Under the pieces are notes generated by a model. It worked only from the letters and a program-made list of their open reading frames with translations. It did no database searches and was not told the DNA's origin. This document shows, piece by piece, positions 16,251 through 24,456 of a stretch of 33,229 bases of DNA. The DNA is from an uncultured Prevotella sp. GTDB lineage: Bacteria > Bacteroidota > Bacteroidia > Bacteroidales > Bacteroidaceae. The number at the start of each line of letters is the position of its first letter. Position 1 is the first letter of the stretch. The stretch is taken from contig CAMWVS010000033.1 of the NCBI GenBank assembly GCA_947177775.1, positions 1-33,229 of the forward strand, read 5' to 3'. The position numbers and the translations under genes are program-made.

Positions 16251-16661
16251 TTATTCCCTGAGCTTCTTTTCGCCACTCTCCAGAACATCAGCTGCCTTTT
16301 CCCTGGCTTTTCCAACCTTTTCCTTGACAACTGTTCCTGCTTCCGAGGCTTTTTCCTTTACAGCAGCTCCTGCCTCCGATGCTTTTTCCTTGACTTCTGC
16401 GGCCTTTTCCTTTACAGCCGCCCCTGCTTCCGAGGCTTTCTCCTTGACATTCTCTTTTATCTCGGCAGCTTTCTCCTTCACGGTGTCAGCTGCCAGGGCG
16501 GCACCTTCCTTGATGCTTTGACCCACGTCTTTCGCACATCCTTCAGCCTTGTCCTTCATTTCCGAACAGCACTGAGAGGCATTCCGCGAGTGTTTGTGTC
16601 TGCTACAAGCAATGAATCCGAGTGCCAGTACAGCTGCTGAAATAATAAATAGTTTTTTCAT
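16251..16661 (-). CDS. Lipoprotein with LEA-like 11-residue repeats
   Basis: A 136-residue predicted lipoprotein. The signal peptide ends in GFIAC, making Cys19 the lipidated residue. A short segment then holds Cys31, Cys32 and Cys42. From residue 61 to 122 there are five 11-residue units of the type VKEKASEAGAA, plus one 7-residue unit (83-89), strongly helical and rich in Lys, Glu and Ala. This pattern is that of group 3 LEA proteins and of YtxH-like stress proteins. It would be anchored in the periplasm or on the outer membrane. A role in desiccation or envelope stress protection is inference. It is transcribed alone from the promoter at 16717. Confidence 0.8.
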   Translation of the reverse strand: MKKLFIISAAVLALGFIACSRHKHSRNASQCCSEMKDKAEGCAKDVGQSIKEGAALAADTVKEKAAEIKENVKEKASEAGAAVKEKAAEVKEKASEAGAAVKEKASEAGTVVKEKVGKAREKAADVLESGEKKLRE

Positions 16662-16716
16662 AATAAGTCGTTTTTAAATGGTTAAACATGTTGCTTCTCT
16701 CAAACTTTTCATGCTG

Positions 16717-16746
16717 CAAAGATATGTCTTTTCTTCCTCCATCCAA
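16717..16746 (-). promoter_or_regulatory. Promoter of the LEA-like lipoprotein
   Basis: The -7 TATCTTTG (16717-16724) matches consensus, with a weak TTGG (16743-16746) 18 bases upstream. The leader is about 50 bases. Confidence 0.6.
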
Positions 16747-16986
16747 TCGTTTCGTCCAGTCATTTAACCAACCTTATCTTTCATATATTTACCTTATATA
16801 AATAGGACGGACATTTATTCAAATTTACTTAAAAACCCTTCGCCATGCCCTCCGGTGCGTTCCGTCGCGACGGAGGGTCTTCGGCTGAAAAAGAAAGACA
16901 GTGTCTGAAAAGCAGAGAAGGCCTATGAAATCCAACCAATTAATATTCTTTAACAAGCAAAAAGCATACCTTTATTGTTTTTTAAT
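16747..16986. other. Divergent intergenic region with GC palindrome
   Basis: AT-rich spacer between two divergent genes. Its one notable feature is a GC-rich hairpin (16848-16877): CCCTCCG pairs with CGGAGGG, and the 3' part contains the perfect 14-base palindrome TCCGTCGCGACGGA (16861-16874). I see no gene. Confidence 0.6.
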
Positions 16987-16994
16987 TACATTTG
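16987..16994 (+). promoter_or_regulatory. Promoter -7 element of the plus-strand barrel gene
   Basis: TACATTTG followed by C, 65 bases before the start codon. No convincing TTTG at -33. Confidence 0.5.
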
Positions 16995-17058
16995 CAAAAA
17001 TTGATTTAAATTCAACGGGAATCCGATTCCCAAGTATTAATTAAAAGAAAAAGTAGCT

Positions 17059-17853
17059 ATGAAAAAATTTGCATTGCTGGTTGCCATCGCCACAACAATG
17101 GTTTCAGGCCGCGCTATGGCCCAAAACGTTAACCTTCCCTCAGCCGGAGCAATCAACACTGAGGTTCAGTTTAATCCCTTCAACGACAATGAGCAGTTCA
17201 AGCTGGACGGAGTCAAGATCCGCTACTTCCTCACCGACAAGGACGCTGTGCGCCTAAAGCTCGGCTTCGAGATGAACAACAAGAATACATACTCTCTTGA
17301 AAATCCGGGTGAAGACGCCGACGACGTAACGAAAGCACTCTACAACTACTGCAAGGACAACGGCGAGAACAAGGCCAAGACCGGAAAATTCTCCATCGAC
17401 CTCGGTTATGAGCGCCATATCCTGACAACAGGACGGCTCGACCTGTACGCCGGAGTTGAACTCGGCATCGAGACAGCATGGTCAAATACGAACAAAGTAG
17501 AAGGACTATGCGAGAAGAAAGAGGACAATTCACTGGACTTCGAGAAGCCATCTTCTTACAATTTCTACACCGTAGAGACTGAGACGAAGAGCACCGACGG
17601 CTATTTCGCATTCCGCGCCGGCATCTTCACCGGACTCGACTTCTACCTCTACAAGGGCCTTTATGTCGGCACAGAGTTGGGTCTGAACTTCAATAACAAG
17701 TCTTTCAAGGACGGTGAAATGACCACAACCAACAACGCTCCATCAATCAAGAACGATGAGCGCGTGACAAGAAAGGACATCACCAACAACAGCAGCGAGA
17801 CATCGCTGAAGTTCGAAATCGTTCCTACGCTCCGCCTCGGATGGTCTTTCTGA
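17059..17853 (+). CDS. Outer-membrane beta-barrel protein
   Basis: A 264-residue protein with a signal peptide ending SGRAMAQ (cleavage near residue 22). The mature chain alternates amphipathic strands, such as KIRYFLTDKDAVRLKLGFEM and GRLDLYAGVELGIETAW, with charged, Asn/Lys/Asp-rich loops, and ends in LRLGWSF, a typical C-terminal beta-signal with aromatic F. It is most likely a 10- to 12-stranded barrel. I cannot name its substrate or partner. It has its own promoter and a clear terminator. Confidence 0.8.
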   Translation: MKKFALLVAIATTMVSGRAMAQNVNLPSAGAINTEVQFNPFNDNEQFKLDGVKIRYFLTDKDAVRLKLGFEMNNKNTYSLENPGEDADDVTKALYNYCKDNGENKAKTGKFSIDLGYERHILTTGRLDLYAGVELGIETAWSNTNKVEGLCEKKEDNSLDFEKPSSYNFYTVETETKSTDGYFAFRAGIFTGLDFYLYKGLYVGTELGLNFNNKSFKDGEMTTTNNAPSIKNDERVTRKDITNNSSETSLKFEIVPTLRLGWSF

Positions 17854-17895
17854 CCTACCGGAGAATACGGCTTTTTCATCTAACAGATAACAACG

Positions 17896-17930
17896 AAGGC
17901 ATGCCCCGCACAGGAGCATGCCTTTTTTAT
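17896..17930 (+). terminator. Terminator of the plus-strand barrel gene
   Basis: AAGGCATGC (17896-17904) pairs with GCATGCCTT (17915-17923), followed by a run of T to 17928. Confidence 0.9.
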
Positions 17931-17998
17931 ATGGCCGCCACGCACACAGACACAACATACAGCAGGGACATAATCCTGTTTTTATCCGCATCTCAACA

Positions 17999-18032
17999 TC
18001 CCGCCATGACGGACATCCTGTCATGACGGACA
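17999..18032. repeat. 17-bp tandem duplication
   Basis: TCCCGCCATGACGGACA (17999-18015) is followed at once by TCCTGTCATGACGGACA (18016-18032), differing at two positions. It lies between the convergent barrel and exonuclease genes. Confidence 0.85.
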
Positions 18033-18066
18033 AAAACCGCCCTGTAGCCGGCACGCCGTCCGGCGC

Positions 18067-18816
18067 TTATTTCAGATCCAGACCAACCGGACAGTGGTCG
18101 CTGCCCATGATGTCCGTATGGATAGTGGCGTCGGCTATGCGGTCGCGCAGGCGGTCGGACGCCACGAAATAGTCAATGCGCCATCCCGCGTTCTTCTCCC
18201 GCGCACGGAAACGGTAGGACCACCACGAATACGTAACCTGCCCGGGATAGAGCCAGCGGAATGTGTCGGTGAAGCCGCAGCCGAGCAGCGTGGTGAACTT
18301 TCCGCGCTCCTCGTCGGTGAAACCGGCATTGCGGCGGTTTGTCTTCGGGTTTTTCAGGTCAATCTCCTCGTGGGCCACATTGAGGTCGCCACAGATGATG
18401 ACCGGCTTGCGGGCGTCCAGCCCTACAATGTAGCGGCGGAATTCGTCCTCCCACGTCATACGGTAGTCAAGCCGGCGCAGCTCGTCCTGAGAATTAGGCG
18501 TATAGACCGTCACGAGAAAGAAATCGTCCATCTCCAGCGTTATCACGCGACCTTCGTGGTCGTGCTCGTCGACACCAAGTCCGTAGGTAACCGAAAGCGG
18601 CTCGTGGCGGGTGAAGATGGCCGTGCCGGAATAGCCCTTTTTCTCGGCATAGTTCCAATAGGAACGGTAGCCCTCAAATTCCAAATCGAGCTGTCCGGCC
18701 TGCATCTTCGTCTCCTGCAAGCAGAAAAAATCGGCGTCCAGACGGCGGAAAATCTCGCTGAATCCCTTGCCCTCACAGGCTCTCAGCCCGTTGACATTCC
18801 ATGAAATGAGTTTCAT
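18067..18816 (-). CDS. xth: Exodeoxyribonuclease III (AP endonuclease)
   Basis: A 249-residue enzyme of the exonuclease/endonuclease/phosphatase fold. It cuts DNA at abasic sites and removes 3' blocking groups in base-excision repair. Signature motifs: [14 protein letters not shown] at the N-terminus, LQETKM with the metal-binding Glu near residue 37, [13 protein letters not shown] near 143, and the C-terminal [11 protein letters not shown] with the catalytic Asp-His. Length matches bacterial ExoIII. No signal peptide. It is a single gene with its own promoter. Confidence 0.95.
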   Translation of the reverse strand: MKLISWNVNGLRACEGKGFSEIFRRLDADFFCLQETKMQAGQLDLEFEGYRSYWNYAEKKGYSGTAIFTRHEPLSVTYGLGVDEHDHEGRVITLEMDDFFLVTVYTPNSQDELRRLDYRMTWEDEFRRYIVGLDARKPVIICGDLNVAHEEIDLKNPKTNRRNAGFTDEERGKFTTLLGCGFTDTFRWLYPGQVTYSWWSYRFRAREKNAGWRIDYFVASDRLRDRIADATIHTDIMGSDHCPVGLDLK

Positions 18817-18895
18817 AAGTTCAATGTATGATGTGATATGCTATATATTTCCTATCCGGCAGGCGACATGCGACTATCCGGAGGCATGGTTTCAT

Positions 18896-18952
18896 GCCGG
18901 TGTCCATAAGCACCAACGGCTTTCCACACCGGCGAAACGGCATACAAAAATA
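18896..18952 (-). promoter_or_regulatory. xth promoter and leader hairpin
   Basis: The -7 TATTTTTG is at 18945-18952. The leader of about 125 bases contains a perfect 8-base stem GCCGGTGT/ACACCGGC (18896-18903 with 18926-18933) with a 22-base loop. It matches no riboswitch that I recognise. Confidence 0.5.
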
Positions 18953-19178
18953 CTATTTTATTCTGACATCCCGCCGTTTCGCAGACAAAAAGCGCACGCA
19001 CAACATACGTACATATCCGTAACGGCCGTCATATTCATAACAACACACCTCCCGGAAATCCTTATGCGGGCGGACGTCCACACCTCCCCACCCGCCTGTA
19101 AACATTATTAAGCAAGAAACCATCTGCATCCCTGCGTCCTTGAATTCACATTATAATAGAACACACGATACAAACAAA
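18953..19178. other. Intergenic stretch with nothing recognised
   Basis: No ORF, RNA or repeat that I can support, between the xth promoter and the terminator of ribH. Confidence 0.5.
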
Positions 19179-19210
19179 AATGGGACGGACCTCCTTAGAA
19201 GTCCGCCCCT
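19179..19210 (-). terminator. Terminator of the TPR-ribH operon
   Basis: GGGACGGAC (19182-19190) pairs with GTCCGCCCC (19201-19209) with one G:U; on the minus strand it is followed by ATTTTTGTTTG. Confidence 0.85.
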
Positions 19211-19232
19211 CACGTTATCGATCCTGATGTTA

Positions 19233-19709
19233 TTAGAACTTAGCCATCTTTATTGCGTCGATAGCACACTCGTCACCCTTGTTTCCGAGCCGTCCCCCGC
19301 TGCGGTCCTTAGCCTGCTGGAGGTCCTCGGTGGTGAGAAGACCATATATAATAGGTATCTCACTCATGGTGTTCAGTCGTGCTATTCCGGCAGTCACTCC
19401 CTGACAGATATAGTCAAAATGGGGGGTCTCGCCGCGAATGACGCTGCCCAAAACGATTATGGCGTCGAAACTGCCGTTGAGCGTCATCCGGTGGGCACCG
19501 TAGATAAGCTCAAAACTGCCCGGCACGGTCTTGACGTGGATGTTCTCCGGAAGTGCTCCGTGCTTCTCGAGTGTGCTCACCGCACCGTCCAGCAGTGCTC
19601 CTGTTATTTCCGGATTCCATTCGGCCACCACTATGCCGAAGCACATGTTGCTGGCGTCGGGAATGCTGGCGAAATCGTATTCGGACAGGTTGTGAAGTGC
19701 TGTTGCCAT
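19233..19709 (-). CDS. ribH: 6,7-dimethyl-8-ribityllumazine synthase
   Basis: A 158-residue enzyme that joins ribityl-aminouracil and dihydroxybutanone phosphate in the penultimate step of riboflavin synthesis. Typical motifs are [28 protein letters not shown], and [15 protein letters not shown] with the catalytic His, then [17 protein letters not shown]. Length fits the icosahedral-type subunit. Its ATG begins directly after the stop codon of the TPR gene, with no spacer, so the two are co-transcribed and probably translationally coupled. Confidence 0.95.
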   Translation of the reverse strand: MATALHNLSEYDFASIPDASNMCFGIVVAEWNPEITGALLDGAVSTLEKHGALPENIHVKTVPGSFELIYGAHRMTLNGSFDAIIVLGSVIRGETPHFDYICQGVTAGIARLNTMSEIPIIYGLLTTEDLQQAKDRSGGRLGNKGDECAIDAIKMAKF

Positions 19710-20393
19710 TTATTTCGTCGTTGCGCGTTCAATATACTTGTCTATTGTCTGATACTGCATCGAGTTGAAATACTTCTGCTTGATTTCCTGATACAGCTTC
19801 AGAGCCTCATCCTTCTTGCCCTGCTTCTCCAGAATCTCACCTGCCTGAATGAGGTAGATGGGCGAAATGGTGTTGTTGTCAGCTGTCTTGGCGGCCTTCT
19901 TGAGAAGATCTACAGCCTTGTCCAGCTGATTGAGGTGAGCGTAGGCATTGCCCAGTGCACCTATAGCGGAGGGACTGATCATCTGGTCGCCCTGTCCGTC
20001 ATATTTCTCAAGACTGGCGGCAGCCTCGTTCCACTTGTCCAGCTGAGCGTAGCAGAGACCGGCATAGAGGTTGGCCAGATTTCCGGCGTCGGTATTGCTG
20101 TAGTCTGCGGCAATGGCAACAAAACCGGGATAGCCGGCTCCGTCACCGTTGAGAGCCTTGTCAAACTGGTCGGCGGCGAAATAGTCCTGTCCCTTGGCGA
20201 TTATGGCATTTGCCTTATCCTCGCGAGGTCCCTTGACGTATGTGTTGTAAACGATGATACCGGCGATAACCACGATCACTGCAATTACCCCGGCGATGAT
20301 GGCTTTCCTGTATTTCAGGAACGCCATTTCAGAGCTGTTGAGCGTTTCTTCCGTATTCTCAACTGCGCTCATCTGGTTCTTAATGTCTGCCAT
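19710..20393 (-). CDS. Membrane-anchored tetratricopeptide protein
   Basis: A 227-residue protein. One membrane segment (about 31-50) follows a short cytoplasmic tail. The soluble part has TPR-type helix pairs, for instance ANLYAGLCYAQLDKWNEAAA, GALGNAYAHLNQLDKAVDLL and QAGEILEKQGKKDEALKLY. Its topology resembles YfgM of E. coli, a periplasmic partner of the secretion machinery, although similarity is too loose for a firm name. It is first in the operon with ribH and is divergent from recF. Confidence 0.8.
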   Translation of the reverse strand: MADIKNQMSAVENTEETLNSSEMAFLKYRKAIIAGVIAVIVVIAGIIVYNTYVKGPREDKANAIIAKGQDYFAADQFDKALNGDGAGYPGFVAIAADYSNTDAGNLANLYAGLCYAQLDKWNEAAASLEKYDGQGDQMISPSAIGALGNAYAHLNQLDKAVDLLKKAAKTADNNTISPIYLIQAGEILEKQGKKDEALKLYQEIKQKYFNSMQYQTIDKYIERATTK

Positions 20394-20431
20394 ATTATTG
20401 TCTTTCTATTTTCTTGTTTCAATTTGCGGAG

Positions 20432-20439
20432 CAAAATTA
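20432..20439 (-). promoter_or_regulatory. Promoter -7 element of TPR-ribH
   Basis: TAATTTTG on the minus strand, 39 bases before the start of the TPR gene. It overlaps the palindrome ATTACGTAAT (20436-20445). Confidence 0.55.
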
Positions 20440-20503
20440 CGTAATTTATCGGACATATTGAAATTTATCAATGACTTTTTTCTCTTTTTACTTGCAAATC
20501 ACG

Positions 20504-20511
20504 TAACTTTG
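20504..20511 (+). promoter_or_regulatory. Promoter -7 element of recF
   Basis: TAACTTTG followed by C, 27 bases before the recF start codon. It leaves a leader of about 20 bases. Confidence 0.6.
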
Positions 20512-20537
20512 CAGTAAAATAGCATTTTACGTCACCG

Positions 20538-21656
20538 ATGATTCTCCAGAAGCTATCCATAATCAACTATAAAAACATACAGGAGGCAACGCTCGGACTG
20601 TCTCCGAAAATCAACTGTCTGATAGGACAGAACGGGGTTGGAAAGACCAACGTTCTCGATGCGGTCTACTATCTCTCGTTCTGTCGCAGCGCCCACAACC
20701 CGGTGGACTCTCAGGTCATCCGCCACGGGCAGGAGTTCTTCGTTCTCGACGCCTCCTATATGACTGACGACGGTGAGCCGGAAGCCATTTACTGCGGCAT
20801 GAAGCGTGGAACGAAGAAGCACTTCAAGCGTAACAAAAAAGAGTATAAACGCCTTTCGGAACACATCGGACTGATTCCGCTGGTGGCGGTGTCACCCTCC
20901 GACACGCTCCTTATCGAAGGGGGAAGCGAGGAGCGCCGCCGGCTGATGGATATCGTCATATCCCAGTATGACCACAGCTACATAGAAGCGCTCACACGAT
21001 ACTCCAAGGCACTCACCCAGCGCAACGCCATGCTGAAGATGGAGACAGAACCCGACCCGGCGATAATGGACATCTGGGAGGAACAGATGGCCGCCGAGGG
21101 AGAACTGATATTCCATAAGAGAGATGAATTCGTGCGCGAGCTGACACCCGTCTTTCAGACTTACTATCAGAACATATCCTCCAGGCGCGAGGAGGTGGGA
21201 CTGGACTACATTTCACACTGCCGGCGCGGACCGCTGTTAGAAGTAATCCGCCGCGACCGCCACAAGGACCGCGCCGTCGGCTATTCGCTCCACGGCGTCC
21301 ACCGCGACGACCTTGAGTTCACTCTCGGCGGCCACCCCATGAAGCGAGAAGGCAGCCAGGGACAGAACAAGACGTTCGTAATAGCCCTGAAACTGGCGCA
21401 GTTTGACTTCCTCCGGCGTACGGCCTCACGGACAACGCCGCTCCTGCTGCTCGACGACATCTTCGACAAGCTGGACGCCCAGCGCGTTGAAAAGATCGTG
21501 GAACTGGTCTCCGGCGACGCCTTCGGACAAATTTTCATAACCGACACCAACCGCGACCACCTCGAACAGATTCTCCGCAACAGCTCTCATGACTACAAAC
21601 TGTTCCACGTTGAGAATGGGGAGATAACGGAAAAGGATATTCAGACGGAAGAGTAA
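20538..21656 (+). CDS. recF: DNA replication and repair protein RecF
   Basis: A 372-residue SMC-like ATPase that helps load RecA at single-strand gaps. Walker A GQNGVGKT is at residues 30-37. The ABC-type signature and Walker B LLLLDDIFDKLD are near 304-315, followed by FITDTNRDHLEQIL. Intermediate motif EGGSEERRRLMDIVISQ is the RecF family signature. Full length, no disruption. It is followed by a DUF721 gene, as commonly seen in Bacteroidetes. Confidence 0.95.
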   Translation: MILQKLSIINYKNIQEATLGLSPKINCLIGQNGVGKTNVLDAVYYLSFCRSAHNPVDSQVIRHGQEFFVLDASYMTDDGEPEAIYCGMKRGTKKHFKRNKKEYKRLSEHIGLIPLVAVSPSDTLLIEGGSEERRRLMDIVISQYDHSYIEALTRYSKALTQRNAMLKMETEPDPAIMDIWEEQMAAEGELIFHKRDEFVRELTPVFQTYYQNISSRREEVGLDYISHCRRGPLLEVIRRDRHKDRAVGYSLHGVHRDDLEFTLGGHPMKREGSQGQNKTFVIALKLAQFDFLRRTASRTTPLLLLDDIFDKLDAQRVEKIVELVSGDAFGQIFITDTNRDHLEQILRNSSHDYKLFHVENGEITEKDIQTEE

Positions 21657-21669
21657 CTACATTTGAAAT

Positions 21670-21756
21670 AATGAGATTCTACCTCTAAAGGAATGAGATT
21701 CTATATTTAAAAGAACATAACTCTATATTTAAAAGAAAAGAACCAGATGTTTAAAA
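21670..21756 (+). repeat. 22-nt tandem repeat running into a start codon
   Basis: Four degenerate units at 21670-21690, 21691-21712, 21713-21734 and 21735-21756. The last three are exactly 22 nt and end in TTTAAAA. The fourth unit contains the ATG of the DUF721 gene (21747) and its first two codons after it. The array fills the recF-DUF721 spacer. Confidence 0.8.
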
Positions 21757-22037
21757 GAGATGTCTATGCAATCCGCGACCTCATAATGCGCAACCTGCGC
21801 GTTCAAGGCCTGGAGACTCCGCTTCTTCAGAAGCGGCTCGTCGACGCATGGCCGCAGGTCGCCGGCCCGCTGATTGCACGCTATACGGTGGACACGGCCA
21901 TACGCAATCAGACATTGTGGGTGCGCCTCTCCAACCCCGCCCTGCGCGCCGACCTGAGCATGCGCAGGCAGGAATTCGTCTGCCGGCTCAACGAACATGT
22001 AGGCAGCCAAATCATCACGGACATCCGTTTCTGCTGA
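21747..22037 (+). CDS. DUF721 (DciA-like) protein
   Basis: A 96-residue protein of the DUF721 family. Family features are the N-terminal helix ending RVQGLETPLLQKRLVDAWP, then VAGPLIARYT and a strand with NQTLWVRLSNPALRADLSM. In other bacteria DciA, which belongs to this family, loads the replicative helicase; whether this short form does so is unknown. It follows recF by 90 bases and is probably in the same operon. A 17-bp tandem duplication starts in the last codons and crosses the stop codon. Confidence 0.85.
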   Translation: MFKRDVYAIRDLIMRNLRVQGLETPLLQKRLVDAWPQVAGPLIARYTVDTAIRNQTLWVRLSNPALRADLSMRRQEFVCRLNEHVGSQIITDIRFC

Positions 22038-22056
22038 ATATCCGTTTCTGCTGAAT
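22023..22056 (+). repeat. 17-bp perfect tandem duplication at the DUF721 stop
   Basis: ATCCGTTTCTGCTGAAT occurs twice in succession without a mismatch (22023-22039 and 22040-22056). The stop codon of the DUF721 gene lies in the first copy, so coding is unchanged. Confidence 0.95.
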
Positions 22057-22133
22057 AAAGGTACACGGAAGCATTTATTTTATCTTACCTGTCTCACATA
22101 TCTTATTCTTTTCAGGTCCCTACTTCATCCTGA

Positions 22134-22748
22134 TCACCACATCACTTCATCCATGATGACGTCCGTCGGCTCGGTCGGAACGGCGTCAACGAGCTGAAAT
22201 GGGAAACAGATGCCTATTTTATAGGCGCGCGGAAGGAGGGGAAGAAAGCGGTCGTAGTAACCGCGGCCGCGGCCGAGACGATGGCCGTGGCGGTCGAACG
22301 CCATGCCGGGAATGACGGCGAGGTCAATCCGGGAATAGTCGGTGAAGAGCGCGCCGCATGGTTCCATGATGCCGAAAGCACCGCGGGACAGGTCATCGGG
22401 GCCGGTATAAAGGCGCAGCTCCATGTCGGTGGCGCTCGTTACACGTGGCAACAGGATGGTCTTTCCGGCGTAGCTGGCCGACGCGACGGACGAAACAACA
22501 CATTCTTCAACTTTTACTTGTGACTCCAAAGACTCCATCGAGCCCGACACAGAAGCCAGTCCGGCGAGCAGGCGGCGGGTGTCCACCTCGTCGGGCAGCG
22601 AGTGGTAGAGCATGACGGTGCGGGCGGCGGCAAACCGAGGGTGCTCCGTCAGGCGGCGGATAACGTCAAGCGCCATTTCGTCCAGTTCTTCCCGGACGAA
22701 ACGGCGCTTGTCTTCGCGTATTTTTTCACGCAGCCCGCTCTTAAGCAT
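22134..22748 (-). CDS. 5-formyltetrahydrofolate cyclo-ligase
   Basis: A 204-residue enzyme that uses ATP to convert 5-formyl-THF to 5,10-methenyl-THF, recycling a storage folate. The signature GMAFDRHGHRLGRGRGYYDR near the C-terminus is diagnostic, and the basic N-terminus with LREKIREDKRRF suits the family. I start at ATG 22748, which overlaps the last codons of the upstream S41 protease gene in the arrangement TATGCTTAA; a longer frame to 22784 is less likely. The overlap indicates coupled translation. Confidence 0.92.
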   Translation of the reverse strand: MLKSGLREKIREDKRRFVREELDEMALDVIRRLTEHPRFAAARTVMLYHSLPDEVDTRRLLAGLASVSGSMESLESQVKVEECVVSSVASASYAGKTILLPRVTSATDMELRLYTGPDDLSRGAFGIMEPCGALFTDYSRIDLAVIPGMAFDRHGHRLGRGRGYYDRFLPLLPRAYKIGICFPFQLVDAVPTEPTDVIMDEVMW

Positions 22749-24456
22749 AGCAGGCCGGTTTTGCTTCCAGAATATGGCCGGCATGTCCGCAGGACGGGAC
22801 GCTCATGGCCGTTTTTTCTTTCTCCGGCTGTACCACCGGGCGCTTGGGAAACGCCTGTCCGGCCTTGAAGACATCGAGAGCACGCAGTATCACGTGGTCG
22901 TCGGAATTGAGATATTCAATCCACGCCTCGTCGTCGAGTATGTTGTAGATTATCCGGCTGTTGATGAAACGTTCCAGCAGACTGTGGGACTTACGTATCA
23001 TGAGATTGCGGCGGCGAAGCCCGTTGCGGTCGGCGAAGTCGGCAAACTTCTCCACCATGCCCTGCTTGACGAGATATGCCGACAGCTCTTTCATCGTCTT
23101 CATCTCGCTGAGGCGCGCCCGGTTCTCGTCCGTGTACTTGTAGGCGAACTGAAGAATGAGTCCCGTCATGCCCGCCTCCTTATAGTAGGAGGTTATTCCG
23201 GTGGTGTCCTCTGGCACGAATATGTCGGGCGTGATGCCACCGCCTCCGTAGACAGTGCGTCCGATGCCGGTGTGGTAGGCCGGTCCGGTGTGCTTGATGC
23301 TGTCCTGCGAGAAATATTCGCCGTGCTGATAGCGGTAGAGGAGGTCCTCCTCATAGCCCTTGTCGGCTCCCGAGGTGTAGGGTTTCTGTATGCAGCGGCC
23401 TGCGGGAGTGTAGTAGCGGGCTATCGTCAGACGTATCATCGAACCGTCGTTGAAGGCAATCGGCTGCTGGACAAGGCCCTTTCCGAAGGACCGGCGGCCG
23501 ATTATCGTTCCGCGGTCGTTGTCCTGTATGGCACCGGCGAGGATTTCGGAAGCCGACGCCGAGCCTTCGTCGATAAGCACGACGAGCGGAATCTGCTGAT
23601 AGCTGCCGCGTCCGTCGCTGCGATATTCCTGCCGCGGCGATTTCCGCCCCTGCGTGTAGACGATGAGACGGTCCTTCGGCAGCAGTTCATTGGCAATCTG
23701 GACGGCCGAGGCGAGATAGCCTCCCGTGTTTCCGCGAAGGTCAATCACCAGATTGCGGAAATTTTCCTGAGAGAGCCGCGCCAGGGCTATGAGCATCTCG
23801 GGATAGGTGTTCTCGCCGAAATTCTTTATCCGGATATAGCCCGTATGGGCGTCGAGCATGTAGGTGGCGTTGATGCTTCGCTGCGGAATATCGCCCCGGG
23901 TGACGGTTATGTAGCGCACTTTTTTCTCGCCGTAGCGCAGGATTCCCAGCTTCACCTTCGTGTCCTTGGGTCCTTTGAGGCGGTGCATGGCCTCCTCGTT
24001 GGTCACTTTCTTTCCAACGAAGGCGGTGTCGTTGACGCTGACAATCTTGTCGCCGGCAATCACTCCGGCGCGTTCAGCGGGTCCGTTTCCAATCACATTC
24101 TGGACGCGGATGGTGTCCTCGCGTATAGTGAACTCGATTCCGACGCCGGAGAATGAACCCTTCAGGTCGTCATTGACCGTCTGGACGTCCTTCGCGCTGA
24201 TATAGACGGAATGGGGGTCCAGTTCGGAAAGAATCTGCGGCATGGCTCCCTCGACAAGCTGATTGATATTGACCGTGTCCACATACTGGTCGTCGACGAT
24301 GTGGAGCAGGTTGTTCAGCTTGTTACTGCTGGAGTTGATGATGCTCAGGCGGTTGCCCGAGAAATGGTTGGCATAGAACGTTCCTATCAGTATTCCCGCT
24401 ATCACGCAAACAGCCATGATGAGCGGCATGAGACGATTGGACTTATTCTGACTCAT
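22741..24456 (-). CDS. S41 family C-terminal processing protease
   Basis: A 571-residue periplasmic serine protease. An N-terminal membrane anchor (about 9-28) is followed by a PDZ domain (about 95-170) with GPAERAGVIAGDKIVSVND. The S41 catalytic core contains DLRGNTGGYLASAVQIA, the nucleophile Ser in DEGSASASEILAGAI, and the general-base Lys in IIGRRSFGKGLVQQP. This is the CtpA/Prc type, which trims C-termini of exported proteins. The C-terminal tail after 530 is basic and unusual (ending in a Gly/His/Cys-containing stretch). It overlaps the dCMP deaminase gene upstream by 14 bases and the cyclo-ligase downstream by 8. Confidence 0.92.
   Translation of the reverse strand: MSQNKSNRLMPLIMAVCVIAGILIGTFYANHFSGNRLSIINSSSNKLNNLLHIVDDQYVDTVNINQLVEGAMPQILSELDPHSVYISAKDVQTVNDDLKGSFSGVGIEFTIREDTIRVQNVIGNGPAERAGVIAGDKIVSVNDTAFVGKKVTNEEAMHRLKGPKDTKVKLGILRYGEKKVRYITVTRGDIPQRSINATYMLDAHTGYIRIKNFGENTYPEMLIALARLSQENFRNLVIDLRGNTGGYLASAVQIANELLPKDRLIVYTQGRKSPRQEYRSDGRGSYQQIPLVVLIDEGSASASEILAGAIQDNDRGTIIGRRSFGKGLVQQPIAFNDGSMIRLTIARYYTPAGRCIQKPYTSGADKGYEEDLLYRYQHGEYFSQDSIKHTGPAYHTGIGRTVYGGGGITPDIFVPEDTTGITSYYKEAGMTGLILQFAYKYTDENRARLSEMKTMKELSAYLVKQGMVEKFADFADRNGLRRRNLMIRKSHSLLERFINSRIIYNILDDEAWIEYLNSDDHVILRALDVFKAGQAFPKRPVVQPEKEKTAMSVPSCGHAGHILEAKPACYA

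Noticed and set aside
16007..16640. Plus-strand ORFs opposite the lipoprotein and the N-terminal extension of the dsbD frame
   Set aside because: They are low-complexity shadows (Phe/Ser/Pro-rich) of the Lys/Glu/Ala repeats; dsbD has a signal peptide at 15913 and a promoter in the extension.
19140..20444. Plus-strand ORF of 434 residues
   Set aside because: It is antisense to ribH and the TPR gene and crosses the terminator and promoter of that operon.
22612..24156. Plus-strand ORF of 514 residues
   Set aside because: It is antisense to the S41 protease, which has full catalytic motifs. The plus frame has no recognisable domain and reflects codon bias of a GC-rich gene.
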